This document shows, in pieces, positions 29,898 through 41,532 of a stretch of 64,000 bases of DNA. The DNA is taken from contig NW_005195368.1 of assembly GCF_000372725.1 (NCBI RefSeq), positions 365,910 to 429,909 on the forward strand. The letters are read 5' to 3'. Both the position numbers and the translations under genes were made by a program. The notes beneath the pieces are model-generated. The model had not been told where the DNA came from and ran no database searches. It saw nothing but the letters and a program-made list of their open reading frames with translations. The DNA comes from Emiliania huxleyi CCMP1516. Taxonomy: Eukaryota > Haptophyta > Isochrysidales > Noelaerhabdaceae. How positions within the stretch are numbered: position 1 is the first letter of the stretch; the number at the start of each line of letters is the position of its first letter.

Positions 29898-32800
29898 ATG
29901 GCTCTCGCTGTCAGCTCTTGGAACACCTTTGCTCAGGGTGTGCCATCGTCCTCTCCGCTGTCACCGCCCGCGTTCGCATGCGCCGACAGCCAGTCTTGGT
30001 CGGATGATTGGGGCGATGGCTGTGACTGGTACGCAGACAACGATCCCGGCTGCACTGAGTACGATGATCACGGCCAGCAGGCAAACTGCCTGTCCACCTG
30101 CGGAAGGTGCTCGCCTCCGCAACTGCCACCGTCTCCACCCCTGCCGCCATCGCGGCCGTCTCCACCAGTGCTTCCGTCGCCGTCGCCGTTATCGCCGTCT
30201 CCACCAGCTTCGCCGCCTCCACCACTCCCGCCGCGTGTGCCATCGTCCTCTCCGCTGTCACCGCCCGCGTTCGCATGCGCCGACAGCCCGTCTTGGTCGG
30301 ATGATTGGGGCGATGGCTGTGACTGGTACGCAGACAACGATCCCGGCTGCACTGAGTACGATGATCACGGCCAGCAGGCAAACTGCCTGTCCACCTGCGG
30401 AAGGTGCTCGCCTCCGCAACTGCCACCGTCTCCACCCCTGCCGCCATCGCGGCCGTCTCCACCAGTGCTTCCGTCGCCGTCGCCGTTATCGCCGTCTCCA
30501 CCAGCTTCGCCGCCTCCACCACTCCCGCCGCCGTTCGTGATCACCGGGGGCTGTAGTGCTCTAAGCGGCGTCCTCGACCACGTCGAGTATGTCGCTGCTG
30601 GCTACACCGCCTTGGGATCGCCGTTCTACCGCGGCACGCGGCTACCGACTCCTTCGGCGATCGAAAGGGGGGGCCTGGCTGCTGCAGGCTGCGTTTACTG
30701 GGATCCCGACTGTGACGGCGACAGTTCCTCAGCCCGCTGGATCGTGGATGATCGATGCCCGAACACTACCGCCTCCAACGACCTCGATGGCGATGGAGGT
30801 TGTAGCTACTACGCCCGCATCGACTCTGACGACTCCTCCTCGCCGCCGCTAGGCGCGGAAACCTGGCGGGCCTACTGCGACAGTGCCTGGACAGACAATG
30901 TCCTGACACTGGCTCACCCATCCCCGGCTCCGCCGTCTCTGCCGTCTCCGCCATCGTCTCCACCAACGCCTCCGACTTCGCCGCCGCCGCCGTCGTCGCC
31001 ACCCCTGCCTCCGTCGTCGCCGCCGCCGCCGCCGTCACCACCAACGCCACCGCCGTCGCCGTTGCTGCCATTCCTCGCCGGCGAGGTCCTGGCCTTCTTG
31101 CCGGAAGACATTCAGAAAGAGATCAACAGAACCGCAGCGGGTGGCCACGCACGAGTCTACCTCGTGCCAGGCACCCGCTACCGCTTTCACAAACCGATCA
31201 CCTGCGACAGCAACATCCGCGTCTCGGTCCGGAGCAGCAGGGAGGGCGCGACGCTCGACGGCGAGAAGCACTCCAACATGTTTCGCATCATGGGCGGCTG
31301 CGTCCTCGATCTGGAGGCGCTGCACTTCGTGGACGGAAGAAGTCGTTACCATGGAGGCGCAATTTTTGCTTATGGCGCCGGCAACATATCGATGAGGGAC
31401 GTTTCATTTACGGGCTGCGAAGCTGACAACGGGGCGCGGCGCTGCACGCCCATCGCATGGTCTCATCCGACGCTCTCGCTCCCTAACACCCGCTGCTGCA
31501 CGTCAGGTCGGCGGCGCTGTTTACGTAACAGACAGCAGAGACCTCTCGGTTGTTGGTGCAACTTTCACTCGGTGCAAGGCTAACTCGGTGCGCCTCGCCC
31601 ACAATCCCCTCCTCCACCCGGGTAGGTTGAATGTGCGCATGGGGAGGGACGCTTGCACACGCTTCGTTTTCGCCGCTGCCCTCGTGCAGGGTGGCGCTAT
31701 GGACGTGACGAGCAGCCGCGACCTCTCGATTTCTGCTACTACCTTCTTCCAGTGCGAGGCTGAAGCTTTTGGCGGCGCTATTCACGCGTACGACGTCGAC
31801 ACCGTCTCGGCAGAGGGCGCCAGTTTTATCGGCTGCACGGCTCATCAATCCAGTCTGTACACCGATCAGATCGAGCGCCTGGTCCTCACCGACTCGCGCT
31901 TTGTCGACAACGTTGCAGCAATAGCAGCTGCAATCTACTTCACCTCCAGCGTCGCTGTCTCCGACTCGACCCTCAGCAACACGACCTTCCTCGGCAACAC
32001 CGCGCTAGGCAATGTCACAATCCTCGCCGCCTCGCCTCTAACGTGGGATTGCCCGCTCGGCTCCTGGATGCCGAATGTCGGGCAGTTCTTCGGCGACATG
32101 ACTCGTTGCACAGAGCTTTGTTCCGAGGGCCACTACGGGAATGTGTCCGACCATTTCACGTCCAGCTGCACCGGCCCCTGCTGGCCAGGCCACTTCTGTC
32201 CGGAGGGAACCGTCGTGCCTCAAAGTTGCCCTGCCGGCACTCGCATGCCAAACAGGCGGGCTGCAAGTGAGTCCGACTGCATGATGTGCGCCCCCGGCAC
32301 GTTCCAACAGGCAGAGGGCTCAACAGAGTGCGAGCCGTGCCCAGCCGGCACCTTCTCGCTTGAGGATGGCGCAACGAGTTGTGAGTTATGTCCGGCGGGT
32401 GGCTACTGCGACGAGGCTGGCGCCGCCACGAGCACAATCTGGAAGGCGTGCCCTGCTGGCTCTTTCAACGAGCATCGTGGCTCAAGCTCACCTGCCTCCT
32501 GCGTTGCTTGCCCCCTCGGTACCTCGAGCCCGAATCTGGGTGCAAACTCGAGCAGGAGCTGCGAGCTGTGCGGAGCCGAGGCGTACGCGCCCTCGCCCAA
32601 GAGCGAATGCAAGCCGTGCCCCCACCCGCTGCTTAGCAGCGAGGGCAGCACCACCTGCTCCGTCTGCAAGGCCGGCTACTACCTGCAGGACCGGAGCGCT
32701 GACCCGGCCGAAATCTTCGAGGCACCCACCGAGCACTGCAACAGCTGCCCAACAGACGGGGAGTGCGGCGCCGGCACCACGCTCGAAACCCTCAGGGTCC

Positions 32801-35630
32801 CACGTGGCTACTGGCGCGCGAGCCGCAGCAGCACCATACTCTACAAGTGCCGCAGTTTCGGGGGCGGCGACTCATCCGGCAGGAAGCGCTGCGCTGGTGG
32901 GGACGAGGCCGGAACGGGCGGAGATGGGTATTGTGAAGATGGATTCGCCGGCCCCGAGTGCCAGCTCTGTAACACCTCCAACCACCACCTTGTCGATGGA
33001 AAAGAGTGCGAGGAGTGCCTCGATCGTGCGGTCGCAGTGGGCCGCCTCATCGCTCTCGCCCTTGGCGTCGCCATCGCGTGCGGCTTGGTGGCTTTGGCCC
33101 ACTCTATGCAGAGTTGGCGGCAGCGGCGCTACGTCGGCGCTGCTCTGCGATGCTCCGACCGCCTGGTTGCTTGGTGCGCCGCTATTGGCCTGCAGCCTAA
33201 GATCAAGATCCTGCTCGGCTTCTACCAAGTGTGTCTCGTCCTCGACACAGTCTACTCGGCACGGCTGCCGGACAAGTACACGCACTGGACCGACAAACTG
33301 AGCGACGTGATCTCGATCGACTGGACGGCCCTCTTCCTTCCTGTGCAGTGCGTGCCGTACGAGCTCCGACTCCTCGCGCTGGCCCTCTCGCCCGTCGGCC
33401 TCGTCGCGTTGCTCCTGCTCGTGGGCGTCTGCATGCGCTTGAGGCGCTGGCTTGCGGCCTCGGAGCGCCCGCGAGTCAGAGATGCCGTGCGCCGTGGCAT
33501 CCTCGACCTCACGCCGCCAAGCCTCGTCCTCATCTTTTGCTTTGTGCCGTCTGTGAGCAGCTTCATTTTCCGCGCGTGGTCGTGCCAGGCGTACGTCAAA
33601 TCGTCTCAGGGCGCGGATCAAGATCTGATCAAGTACATGAAGCAAGACGCCAGCGTGGTTTGCAGCACCAGCGATCATGATTCGATCAAGGCCATCGCCG
33701 GCGTGCTTATCGCTCTCTGGCCGCTCGGATCACTGCTCGTGTACACGTCGCTCCTCGTCCTCATCTACAAGCCGCTCCACCGGAAAACTCCAAGCGCGCT
33801 GTCGCGAGCCACCGCCTTTCTACATAGGGAGTACGAGATCCGTTGGTACTATTGGGAGGCGCTCGAGTTGCTGCGCAAGATTGTCCTCACCGGCGTGGTC
33901 GCGCTCATCCCGGAGAAGAACGCCTTTTTGCGTCTTGTGGTGGCAACACTGGTATGCTCATGCTATGCTGTCGGACTCGCAGTCGCGAAGCCATACAAGC
34001 GGATTGAAGACGACGTCCTGGCCGTAGCGACAAACCTCGTGCTCCTTCTCGTCTTCCTGGGTGCGAGCTGGATCACCCTCTTCGACGCCATCGACGAGGA
34101 AGCGCCTGGAAAGGCGGACGACATCATGGGCTGGCCTAACTCCGACGCGATCGTCGTCCCGATGTCGATTCTCATCGGCCTTGCGTTCGCCCTCTTTCTC
34201 ACGGGCGCCATCACTGCGGCTCGCCGCGTCGCCCAGATCCCGACGATTCGGCTAGTCTCGACCAATCATCCCCCCGAGCTGACCCTCGCCAAAGGCCTGA
34301 CGTGGCATCTATTCAACAGCCACATTTGGAGCACGGGGCAGGATGCCGTCGCCGTCATCAAGAAAAATCTCATGTTGCTGCTCCCCGGCGTCCAAGTGTT
34401 CTTGGATGTGGATGATCTCGAGGAAATCGGGGCGCTGGAGGAATACATCAAACGCTCGCAAGCAATCCTCTTCTTCCTGTCGAAGGGGTACTTTCGCTCG
34501 AAAAACTGCCTGCGTGAGGTTCGCTCGGCGCTCCAGCTCAAGAAGCCGATCATTCTCGTGCAAGAGGCAGACCCAGGAAAGGGCGGGGGATTGCTCGAGG
34601 AGCTGCGAGCTGATAGCCCTGCAGACCTCCAGCCGGCCATCTTTGACGTGGGCTGGCCGTTGGTGGTCTGGCACCGAATCGTAGAGTTCCAGTACGTCTC
34701 GCTCAAGATGATCTCGGAGGCCCTGCTCTTGCAAACGCCCCACTACGCGTTGGCAAAGACGCTCCCGCTCGCCGTGCCGGGCGAGTTGACTCGCCAGAAC
34801 CTCGCATTCGCAAAAGCCGTCGTGCTCTGGGCCTCGCCCGCCAATCCCGGCGCAAAAGACGTGGCCAACCAGCTCGCCACCTCCTACACTGGCCTTCGTG
34901 TTTGTAGTGCGGGGGAGGCACCGAACCGGCCTCCGCCCCTCCCACGGGGACTGTCATCGCTCAAATCGATGCGGCGGGCTGGGCTTAGCCGGAATCCGCC
35001 CAGCGAACTGCGACCGACCCACATGTTGCTGTACCTGTGCGAAGAGACCTGGTCTGACGATTATCTGGCGGAGCAGGTCGAGGCGGTACTGAGAGGAAGC
35101 CGGGCCGCTCAGGTGGAGCTGACACGGGAGAGCTGACACGTGTGCACTCACTGATAGGTCAAGGAGGCGAAGGAGGCAGGACTTCCGATAGTGCTGGCGC
35201 ACGAGAACGATCCAGAAGCGGGAGGCTGCGTGTTCGCGCGCTTTTTCGAAACCACGCCGCAGGAGCTCATACAGAGCGGCCTTTTCGACAACCTCGCCAT
35301 CCCTTGCTTCCCCGGGCCGCATCACACGGCACCGTTGCCTGCTCGGTTGCCCCGTCCCTGTCTTTGCGGATGGATGATGCGGTGTTGACACCATAGGTGT
35401 CGCTCGCGCTCTTGGCCAAGGCGCTCGGCGCCACGCCCCGGCATGGAGAGGGCCGCGGTTTCTCCGTCCGGACCGGGCTGCTCGCCCGGGCTCGCAGCCG
35501 GGGCTTTGCCTCACCCTCAGCGTCGGTCGAGGCTGACGGTGACGCGAGCTTGTCCGTGCGGTTTGCGCGCAGAACCAGAAGACGCCCGTCGGCGGTGCAG
35601 GCTGAGACTGAGCCTCTACCAGCAATTTAA
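29898..35630 (+). CDS. Giant receptor-like membrane protein: Cys-rich / beta-helix ectodomain, multi-pass membrane region, cytosolic TIR domain
   Basis: Exons 29898-31433, 31507-31587, 31690-35112, 35158-35328 and 35397-35630 join in frame (about 1814 residues). In order: two ShK-like Cys modules (SWSDDWGDGCDWYADNDPG...) in a 99-residue tandem repeat; Pro-rich linkers; a Cys-containing region; a pectin-lyase-like beta-helix (about 395-660); GCC2/GCC3-type Cys repeats (about 700-880, CPAGTFSLEDGATSCELCPA); roughly eight hydrophobic segments (about 983-1382); then a TIR domain (about 1412-1510, HIWSTGQDAVAVIKKNL, VFLDVDDLEEIGALEEYIKR, KSKGYFRSKNCLREV-like). Glu1482 in NCLREV sits where TIR NADases keep the catalytic Glu. 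A second TIR-like C-terminal half follows (LLYLCEETWSDDYLAEQVEA... IVLAHENDPEAGGCVFARFF). Donors are GC, GT, GT and GC. No signal peptide is seen at the chosen ATG, so a 5' exon is probably missing. By family, TIR domains signal by self-association or NAD+ cleavage; the ectodomain would sense or bind cell-wall or microbial ligands (inference). Confidence 0.85.
29938..30531 (+). repeat. 297-bp in-frame tandem duplication
   Basis: 29938-30234 and 30235-30531 are almost identical and encode one ShK-like module plus Pro-rich linker each. One residue differs near the start (SQSW/SPSW). Confidence 0.9.
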
Positions 35631-35939
35631 TTTTAAAATGATGTTGGAACGCGAAAGAGAGATATGGCAGACGCGAGAGGCGAGACGCGGACGGACCCCC
35701 CACGCACACACAGCTCACACATAGGCCAGCCACATTGGAGAGATCTGATGGCCTCACTCGAAGATCCAGCACGAAGAGGCCGAAGCCGCGAACCGGCTGA
35801 GAAAGCGCAGAACGAGAGAGCGGGAGAGAAGGTTAAAGGGAAACTGGCCGCGAATCTGTCAGGCAAGACATGGCCGGCCGACAAAGCGCAAGGGCAGCGA
35901 AGCGCTACCCAATGGCAAACGCCATGGGTAGGCGATGGC
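35631..35939. other. Spacer between converging genes
   Basis: Locally AT-rich at 35625-35660, the probable 3' end of the receptor gene. No gene assigned. Confidence 0.4.
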
Positions 35940-38900
35940 TCACCGCAACCGCAGTGTGGTTGACACGATGCAGTGGTCGCTGGGGAAGGTGAGCGTCGGA
36001 ATGCTCGTGCCTACTCGAGAAAGCGTCGGGGCACTCCTGGGGGTGAGCGGCGGTCGGGCTCTCGCGACGCGATGACGGCGGGGAAGGCCTTCGACGTAGC
36101 TCCCCTGCCCCGTGTTGTCGCGCGCGCACGCGCCCGCGCCCTCAAACGCGCCCTCCGAGTAGAGGAGGAAGTCCTTCGGGTTGTTGTCGGCGAGGCTGGA
36201 GGTGGCGCGCTCGGCGTAGCGCACCGCCTTGTTGAGTTGCGGCTGCAGGTAGGTGCGCGCGTTGTAGGTCGTCTGCCAGCCTTCGGGCGGCCTACAGAGA
36301 AGAGGTCCGCGGCACTCCGGAGATCGCCCCGGCATGAGGGCCGTTGCCCGAACCCTTCCGGTGAGCTCGCCCCTGCCACGAGTGCGCGAGCGGCGCCTCA
36401 CCCGACGCGCACTCGGCCACAAAGTCGCCTAGAGGCGCACGCGGCTCGGCGTCGGCCACGAGGGCTCGCGCGTGCCGCGTGCTCCCTGCCACCGCGCGGG
36501 TCGCCGACGAACTTCTTGCCGCCCTTTGGGTCGCGTGTCAGGTAGGTGTTCGCGTCGATGCCCACGAGGAGGGGAAGGCCCGCCGCCTGCGGGAGGATGG
36601 CAGGAGAGTCTTCACCCGCGTCTTGCGGCCTGAGACCGCAGCACAGGGCCAACTGCTACATTAGATCTCAACACCGAATGTCTCGCTCGAGGAGGTCTGA
36701 GGAGGTCTGAGAACCGTCTGAGAACCGTCTGAGGATAAACGCGCCTGCTGGCGCAGCGCGCTCACCACCGGCGTCGACGCGAGGCCGTTCGTGTCGCCGT
36801 GGAACGACGCGAGGAGCAGCTCGGTGGCGCCGCCTTCGCCGCCGAGCTCAAGCCTGGCGCGGAAGACGCAGAGGTCGCCCTCTGCCACCGGTGCGCCTGA
36901 CCACTCAATCGTCCCTCATCAGCGACCCAAGAGTATTCCACCCCCGGTCGTCCCCCGCCGCTGCGGCGCACCTACTCTCCAACCCGCGTCGCGCTCCCGG
37001 CGACCACATCCCTCTACCGCGGCCCCTGCGCCCCGTCGCAAGCGCGCCACTCAGCGCCTCGGCGCCCAGCTCGACCTCTAACAGCGCCTCGCCCGCCGGG
37101 CCGGCGAGCAGGCGCTTCGCGACGAGGATGAGCGAGTTCTGGTCGCGCACCGCGTCGCAGTCGCGTGGCTCGAGCACCTCACGGAAAGAGCGCGGAGATG
37201 TCTCGGGACGGTCTCGGAGCGGTCTCTCGGGGGCGCCTCGGAGGCAGATCGGAGGGGCGCCCCGGGAAGCGTCTTCGCAGCGTCTCGCGCGACTCAAGCG
37301 CGCCTCGAACCGCTCGGCGAGGGCGGGCGCGGCGCGCAGCGCTGTCACGAGCGCGCCACTCACCTCCTGCAGGAAGAGGAGGTCGACGTCGGCGTACCTG
37401 CCGCACGCGTCCAGGATTCGCGTCCAAGAACGTGCCACCTTCTTGCTGGGTGGGGCGGTGCCGGCCGGTATATGAGAGCCATCTTGCACTTCCACACATA
37501 ACGATGTGGGGGCCACGGAGCGCACATGAGTACTGACTACCGACTGCGCGTTGCCGACTAGCCCGCGCACTCTGGCCGCTGCAGCACGTCGATCGTGCGC
37601 TGCGCCTGGGAGGTGGCAGATGAGCCATGAGCCAAGATGGAGCCGAGATGGGCCGAGATGCGCCGAGATGGGCCGAGATGGGACGAGATGCTCCGAGATG
37701 CGCCGAGATGTGTCCAACCGCGCGCTGCGCCTTGGAGACGACGAGCGCCTCGCAGATGCTCATCTTGAGCTCGTGCCACGCGCCTGCGGGAGGCAGCGAG
37801 CGGGCGCGTGTCGGGTTCGCTCCTGCGGCTCGCCTTTTGGGAGTCGCCCTCGGGAGGCTCGTGCCGCGCACCAGGAGAGAGCTGGTTGAGCAGGCCGACC
37901 TAGAGCGCGACTCAGGACATCATCCATGACACGTCCATGGCACGGCCACGACATGTTGCGAGCAGGCCGGCCTAGGGCGCGACTCGCGGGCGCGTCGTGG
38001 ACGTGTTCTGGACGTGTTCTGCTTTGTGGAGCGGGCGGACGCAGCGGCCCGGCCAGGATCGCGTGAACAGGGAAGTGTCTAGGAAGTGTCTAGGAAGTGT
38101 CTAGAGGCCCGGCCAGGATCGCGTCAAAGATCGCGAGGCAGAGCAGCTGCAGCGGCAGCGAGATGGCCTCTTCCGCCTCGGAGAGGGCGGGGTACCTGCT
38201 CACAGCTCGTGCCGTGAACGTCGTCTCGTTCGCAGTCCTCCCTTGCGGAGTGCGCCAGAGTGCTCGCGAGTGCTGGAGAGCGCTCTGGAGTGCTCTCGGA
38301 GTGCGCCAGAGTGTGGAGGGGGCGGCGGTACTTGGAGCGCTTGATCGGCGAGAGCATGGCGCACGGCAGGCGCGGCGCCGCGGCGCCCGACTTGGCCTAG
38401 AAGAGCAGCGGTCGGGCGTCTCGGAGGTGTGCTGGAGGTCTTGGCAGAGTCGGAACTGTGTCGGATATGGCGGAGAGATATCGTGGGTGTCTTTGAGGCG
38501 TCTCGGAGGCGTTCTCGCCTTGACGAGCAGCGGCGCCTCGAAGAAGAAGGCGTGCCACTGCGCAAACCACGCGTCTCCGTCGGGCATCGGCACGTCGTAG
38601 TTGTTGATGACGGTGGGGCGGCAGACGGTGCGCCCGTCCTCCGTGTTGATGGTGTTTGTGAAGCGGTCAGGCATCGACGCCAGCCGCTTGGCGCCGATCT
38701 CCTTGTCCTTGAGAAAGCCAGACACGATCGGCCGGCTGGCGAGGTCGCTCTCCCAAACCTCCTCGACGGCATCGATCCCCGCCCACCCCTGCGCCGCCAT
38801 CGAGGCCTTGAGCTTCTCGAACATGGGCTGCGTGAAGACAGAGCGAACGGGCACATCGCGCTCGCCTGGCGCGTCGATCAGCTCGCCCACCGCCACCATG

Positions 38901-39132
38901 AGCTGCTCGTACCTGCGGCGGACGAGAGGGCGGCGTGGTGAGGGTGGCGGCGCAGCAGGCGCGGCGGCGGCAGAGGCGGCGGCAGTGGCAGAGGCGGTGT
39001 GATGGTGGTGGCGGGAAATCACCGAGGGTCGGCGAGCGTGGTGTAGTACTCGAATGGGTTGTTGTTGACTGCGGCGACGTTCCATGAAGCGAGGCGTACG
39101 GACGCTCCGCGGCGCGAGAGGAGCCCACCCAT
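35940..39132 (-). CDS. Endonuclease/exonuclease/phosphatase (EEP) superfamily protein, about 14 exons
   Basis: From ATG 39132, exons 39132-39023, 38912-38519, 38396-38305, 38195-38114, 37899-37872, 37783-37731, 37605-about 37562, 37397-37304, 37177-37048, 36896-36745, 36586-36493, 36428-about 36400, 36291-36152 and 36010-35940. EEP hallmarks appear in order: LASWNVAAVNNNPFEYY (Asn motif), DLLFLQEV (metal-binding Glu), ASFHGDTNG, LLVGIDANTYLTRDPKGG (Asp/Asn), and FPSDHCIVST (catalytic Asp-His). An insert between the first two motifs (VFTQPMFEKLKASMAAQGWA, IVSGFLKDKEIGAKRLASMP) is family-specific. Such enzymes cleave phosphodiester or phosphate bonds (deadenylases, nucleases, phospholipid phosphatases); the substrate is unknown. 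Most donors are GC. Several introns start with a copy of the next exon (GCGCAGCGC at 37730/37605) and some carry minisatellites. The joins around exons 7 and 12 are the least certain. Confidence 0.78.
37635..37712 (+). repeat. 10-11 bp minisatellite in an EEP intron
   Basis: Repeats of GCCGAGATGG / GCCGAGATGC (with ACGAGATGC variants) inside intron 37606-37730. Confidence 0.9.
38068..38104 (+). repeat. 11-bp minisatellite in an EEP intron
   Basis: GGAAGTGTCTA repeated three times, between two copies of GGCCCGGCCAGGATCGCGT (38051-38065 region and 38106-38124). The same unit recurs in introns at 45361-45415 and 58152-58230. Confidence 0.9.
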
Positions 39133-39402
39133 GTACAACAACGACCGAGACGTCGAGAGACGGTCCGATGGTTGGGAGCGAGATGGTGGCTGCAGCTGGA
39201 GAGATGCAGGCAGCGTCGTTTCTTTTGGAGTTACACGACGGAGTTTTGTTGTAAAATTCTTTTGGAGTGAGGGGACCTTGGTGCCTCACCCGTCATATGC
39301 GAGAAATGCACTTGTAATGAGTGCGTTTGCGACGGGTTGTTTCTCTTCTGTGCTTTAACGCACTCGATTGACGGCGCTCCTCCTCCTCCTCCTCCCTCCT
39401 CC

Positions 39403-40293
39403 TCAGCACGCAGCAGCCCCAGCATCCTCCAGCTCCTCGCCCTCGACAGCCACACCGTCCGGCGCGCTAGCCGCGTGAGTCGCGAGGGCGACGGCGCGCG
39501 CACGCAGCGAGCGCAGCTGAGCCTCGGGCAGCGTGAGCCGCCTGGTGGCATCGTCGTAATCGAACTCAACGAACCCGAGCATCGCAGTCGCTCGGTACTG
39601 CATGTCCTGCCCGTGGCTAACTCTGCCATCGAACGTGTACGAGCACGGCGCCGTCCGCCCGTACCATAGCAGTAGGATCTGCACCTCCTGCTCGGCCGCG
39701 GCCGCTCGCACATCGATCCCGCCATACGCAGCGTGCTCAAGCTTTCGTGTGGCCAGGCACTTGCACGTGATGCGCTGCGTCTTTCCGAACCGGATCACGC
39801 TCGCGCCACTTGTGGTGCGGAACAGGAAGGCGACGTCATCACCGTACGTGAGCAAGCCCGCACGTCGGCGCTCGCGGTCGCGCTCACGCGTCTTGCTGCC
39901 CGGCTGTAGCACGTCCCGCTTGCAGCGACTGCACATACATCGGGCGTCACTCTTCGTTGGTGTGCCATCCGGACACCGACCGAAGTTGGAGCCGACGCAG
40001 CGGCAAACACCTCTCCATCTGCTAACAGAGCAGCTCTCGCAGCACGCGTACCCGCAATCGGCGCACTGCTCCAGCTCGGCGGGTCCCTCCCAGTCCCAAA
40101 TGAGCTGCTCACAGCCGTCGCATCTGCGGTGCAGGTTGCTGGGCTTCACCGCGAGCGGTGCCGGAGACGCATCGAGCCGCACGCCGTGCCGTCCCTTGGA
40201 ATCGTCCCACGAGAGCACACGGCCCTTGCGCCCGTTCAGATCAGCGCGCGATAGGCCATGCAGCTGCACCAGGCTGCCTATTGGCAGCGGCAT
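39403..40293 (-). CDS. Cys-rich protein with ELNGRKG-type leader domain, unknown function
   Basis: A single exon, 296 residues from ATG 40293 (MPLPIGSLVQLHGLSRADLN). The N-terminal part LNGRKGRVLSWDDSKGRHGV then RLDASPAPLAVKPSNL is a small beta domain that also occurs in algal MYND and ankyrin proteins (compare ELNGQGGVVRSFESGRYAV in the gene at 42.0-43.9 kb). Next comes a Cys cluster (CDGCEQLIWDWEG... CADCGYACCESC... CMCSRCKRD) fitting two or three zinc sites. The rest (LLTYGDDVAFLFRTTSGASV onward) is unassigned. It probably binds protein or nucleic acid; that is a guess. An in-frame GTG upstream is not needed as start. Confidence 0.65.
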   Translation of the reverse strand: MPLPIGSLVQLHGLSRADLNGRKGRVLSWDDSKGRHGVRLDASPAPLAVKPSNLHRRCDGCEQLIWDWEGPAELEQCADCGYACCESCSVSRWRGVCRCVGSNFGRCPDGTPTKSDARCMCSRCKRDVLQPGSKTRERDRERRRAGLLTYGDDVAFLFRTTSGASVIRFGKTQRITCKCLATRKLEHAAYGGIDVRAAAAEQEVQILLLWYGRTAPCSYTFDGRVSHGQDMQYRATAMLGFVEFDYDDATRRLTLPEAQLRSLRARAVALATHAASAPDGVAVEGEELEDAGAAAC

Positions 40294-40959
40294 GCGGAAA
40301 AAGGCAGATGGGGGGGGGGGGGGGGCGTTTTCGTCGGCGGCGGCTGGCCGCACTCTTCACAGCCTGTTATTGAGAAGAAAATACCTTGGGTGTGCGCTGG
40401 TCTGTGAGAGGTTGAGGCGGAATCGGATCGAGCCCATGCAACCGATTTACAAAAGAAAGACAGTCTGCGTGTCTGCCTTGTACTTACAGCTCACTCACAC
40501 ACCGACCGACGCACAGACAGCTCACATAGATAGTCCAACCAAAAGCCGGCCGGTGTACGGTGGGCTCGAGGCGGTGGGAGGGTGCTAGTATGAGGCCGGC
40601 CGCGGAGGCTCTTGCGCAAGCGGTTAAGAAAGACAGCTCTGACCTTTGTAGACCCCTGGCTGGCTGGGCGAGCGGTGGGTGGGTGGGTGGGTGGGTGGTG
40701 GGTGGATGGAGAGGGCCCGCCCGGTCTGCCGGCGCCAAACCGCATCCCTCCCATCGGTGGCGGGCAGGTTCCCAGACCGCAGACGACCCGCCTTAACGCT
40801 TAAGTAAGGTTAAGTCGGCCTGGCCGTTGGAATGGCCAAGGTGCAGTTTCGACACGGGCTGCGGAAGGATATTTAAATGAACTCGGGGGCACGGGACGCG
40901 GCACAAAGCAAACGGGGCACAAACGCCAGGCTACAAAGAGAGAGAGAGAGAGAGAGAGG
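40294..40959. other. Spacer with a G/C homopolymer and (GTGG)n tract
   Basis: Holds a poly-G run (40311-40324), a (GGTGGGTG)n tract near 40675-40705 and a GA microsatellite (40937-40958). No gene supported. Confidence 0.45.
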
Positions 40960-41031
40960 CGTAGGGCCCCTAGGGGCCTAGAGAACACACGCCCTCTCCC
41001 TTTTCTCCCAGTAAGCTAAAGGTACGTAAGT
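40960..41031 (+). repeat. Dispersed CT-rich module, copy 3
   Basis: Matches 12833-12913 including the palindromic GTAGGGCCCCTAGGGGCCTAG and CTCTCCCTTTTCTCCCAG. The GA microsatellite is on its left side here. Confidence 0.85.
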
Positions 41032-41145
41032 GCTCAAGCTCTCAAAGACGGGGACGCACGTAGTGCGTCGGAAGGAGGACACGTCGACAAACAAGGAAGG
41101 GCGGACCGCCAAACTCGCACGTTCCCGACCAAAACAGATGTGTAT

Positions 41146-41532
41146 ATGCTCGCCCGCGCCAGCCGCGTCAGCCGCGTCAGCCGCGCCAGCCGCGCCAGCC
41201 ACGCCAGCCGCGCCAGCATCGACGCGGCCTCGGAGCGCAAGTCCCGCGTCAGCGCGATCTTCCAGCGCGCCGTCGGCCGCCTGCGTGAGGAGCAGGTGGC
41301 CGAGGAGCAGCTGAACGCGACGTGGGACGAGGAGCGGGGGCACCAGATCATGCAGCAGCGGCAGCGCACCGGCGACGAGGTGCTCTACAGATATCGCGCA
41401 AGCCGCGTGAGCGCTGCGGCCGCGGAGCCGACCCCTCCGCCGCAGCCGGCGGCCAAGGCGCCCTCGCTGCTCCGGACCGTGACGTCCTTCATGCTCTCGT
41501 CACGAAACAAGGCGGAGGCGGCACATGCCTGA
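41146..41532 (+). CDS. Small basic protein with Ser-Arg repeats, unknown
   Basis: From ATG 41146 (MLARASRVSRVSRASRAS) the frame gives 128 residues. The N-terminus is a 9-bp in-frame repeat (CGCGTCAGC/CGCGCCAGC). The rest, SAIFQRAVGRLREEQVAEEQ then TWDEERGHQIMQQRQRTGDE, is a convincing charged helix. There may be earlier exons; an AG precedes the ATG region. No family recognised. Confidence 0.4.
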   Translation: MLARASRVSRVSRASRASHASRASIDAASERKSRVSAIFQRAVGRLREEQVAEEQLNATWDEERGHQIMQQRQRTGDEVLYRYRASRVSAAAAEPTPPPQPAAKAPSLLRTVTSFMLSSRNKAEAAHA

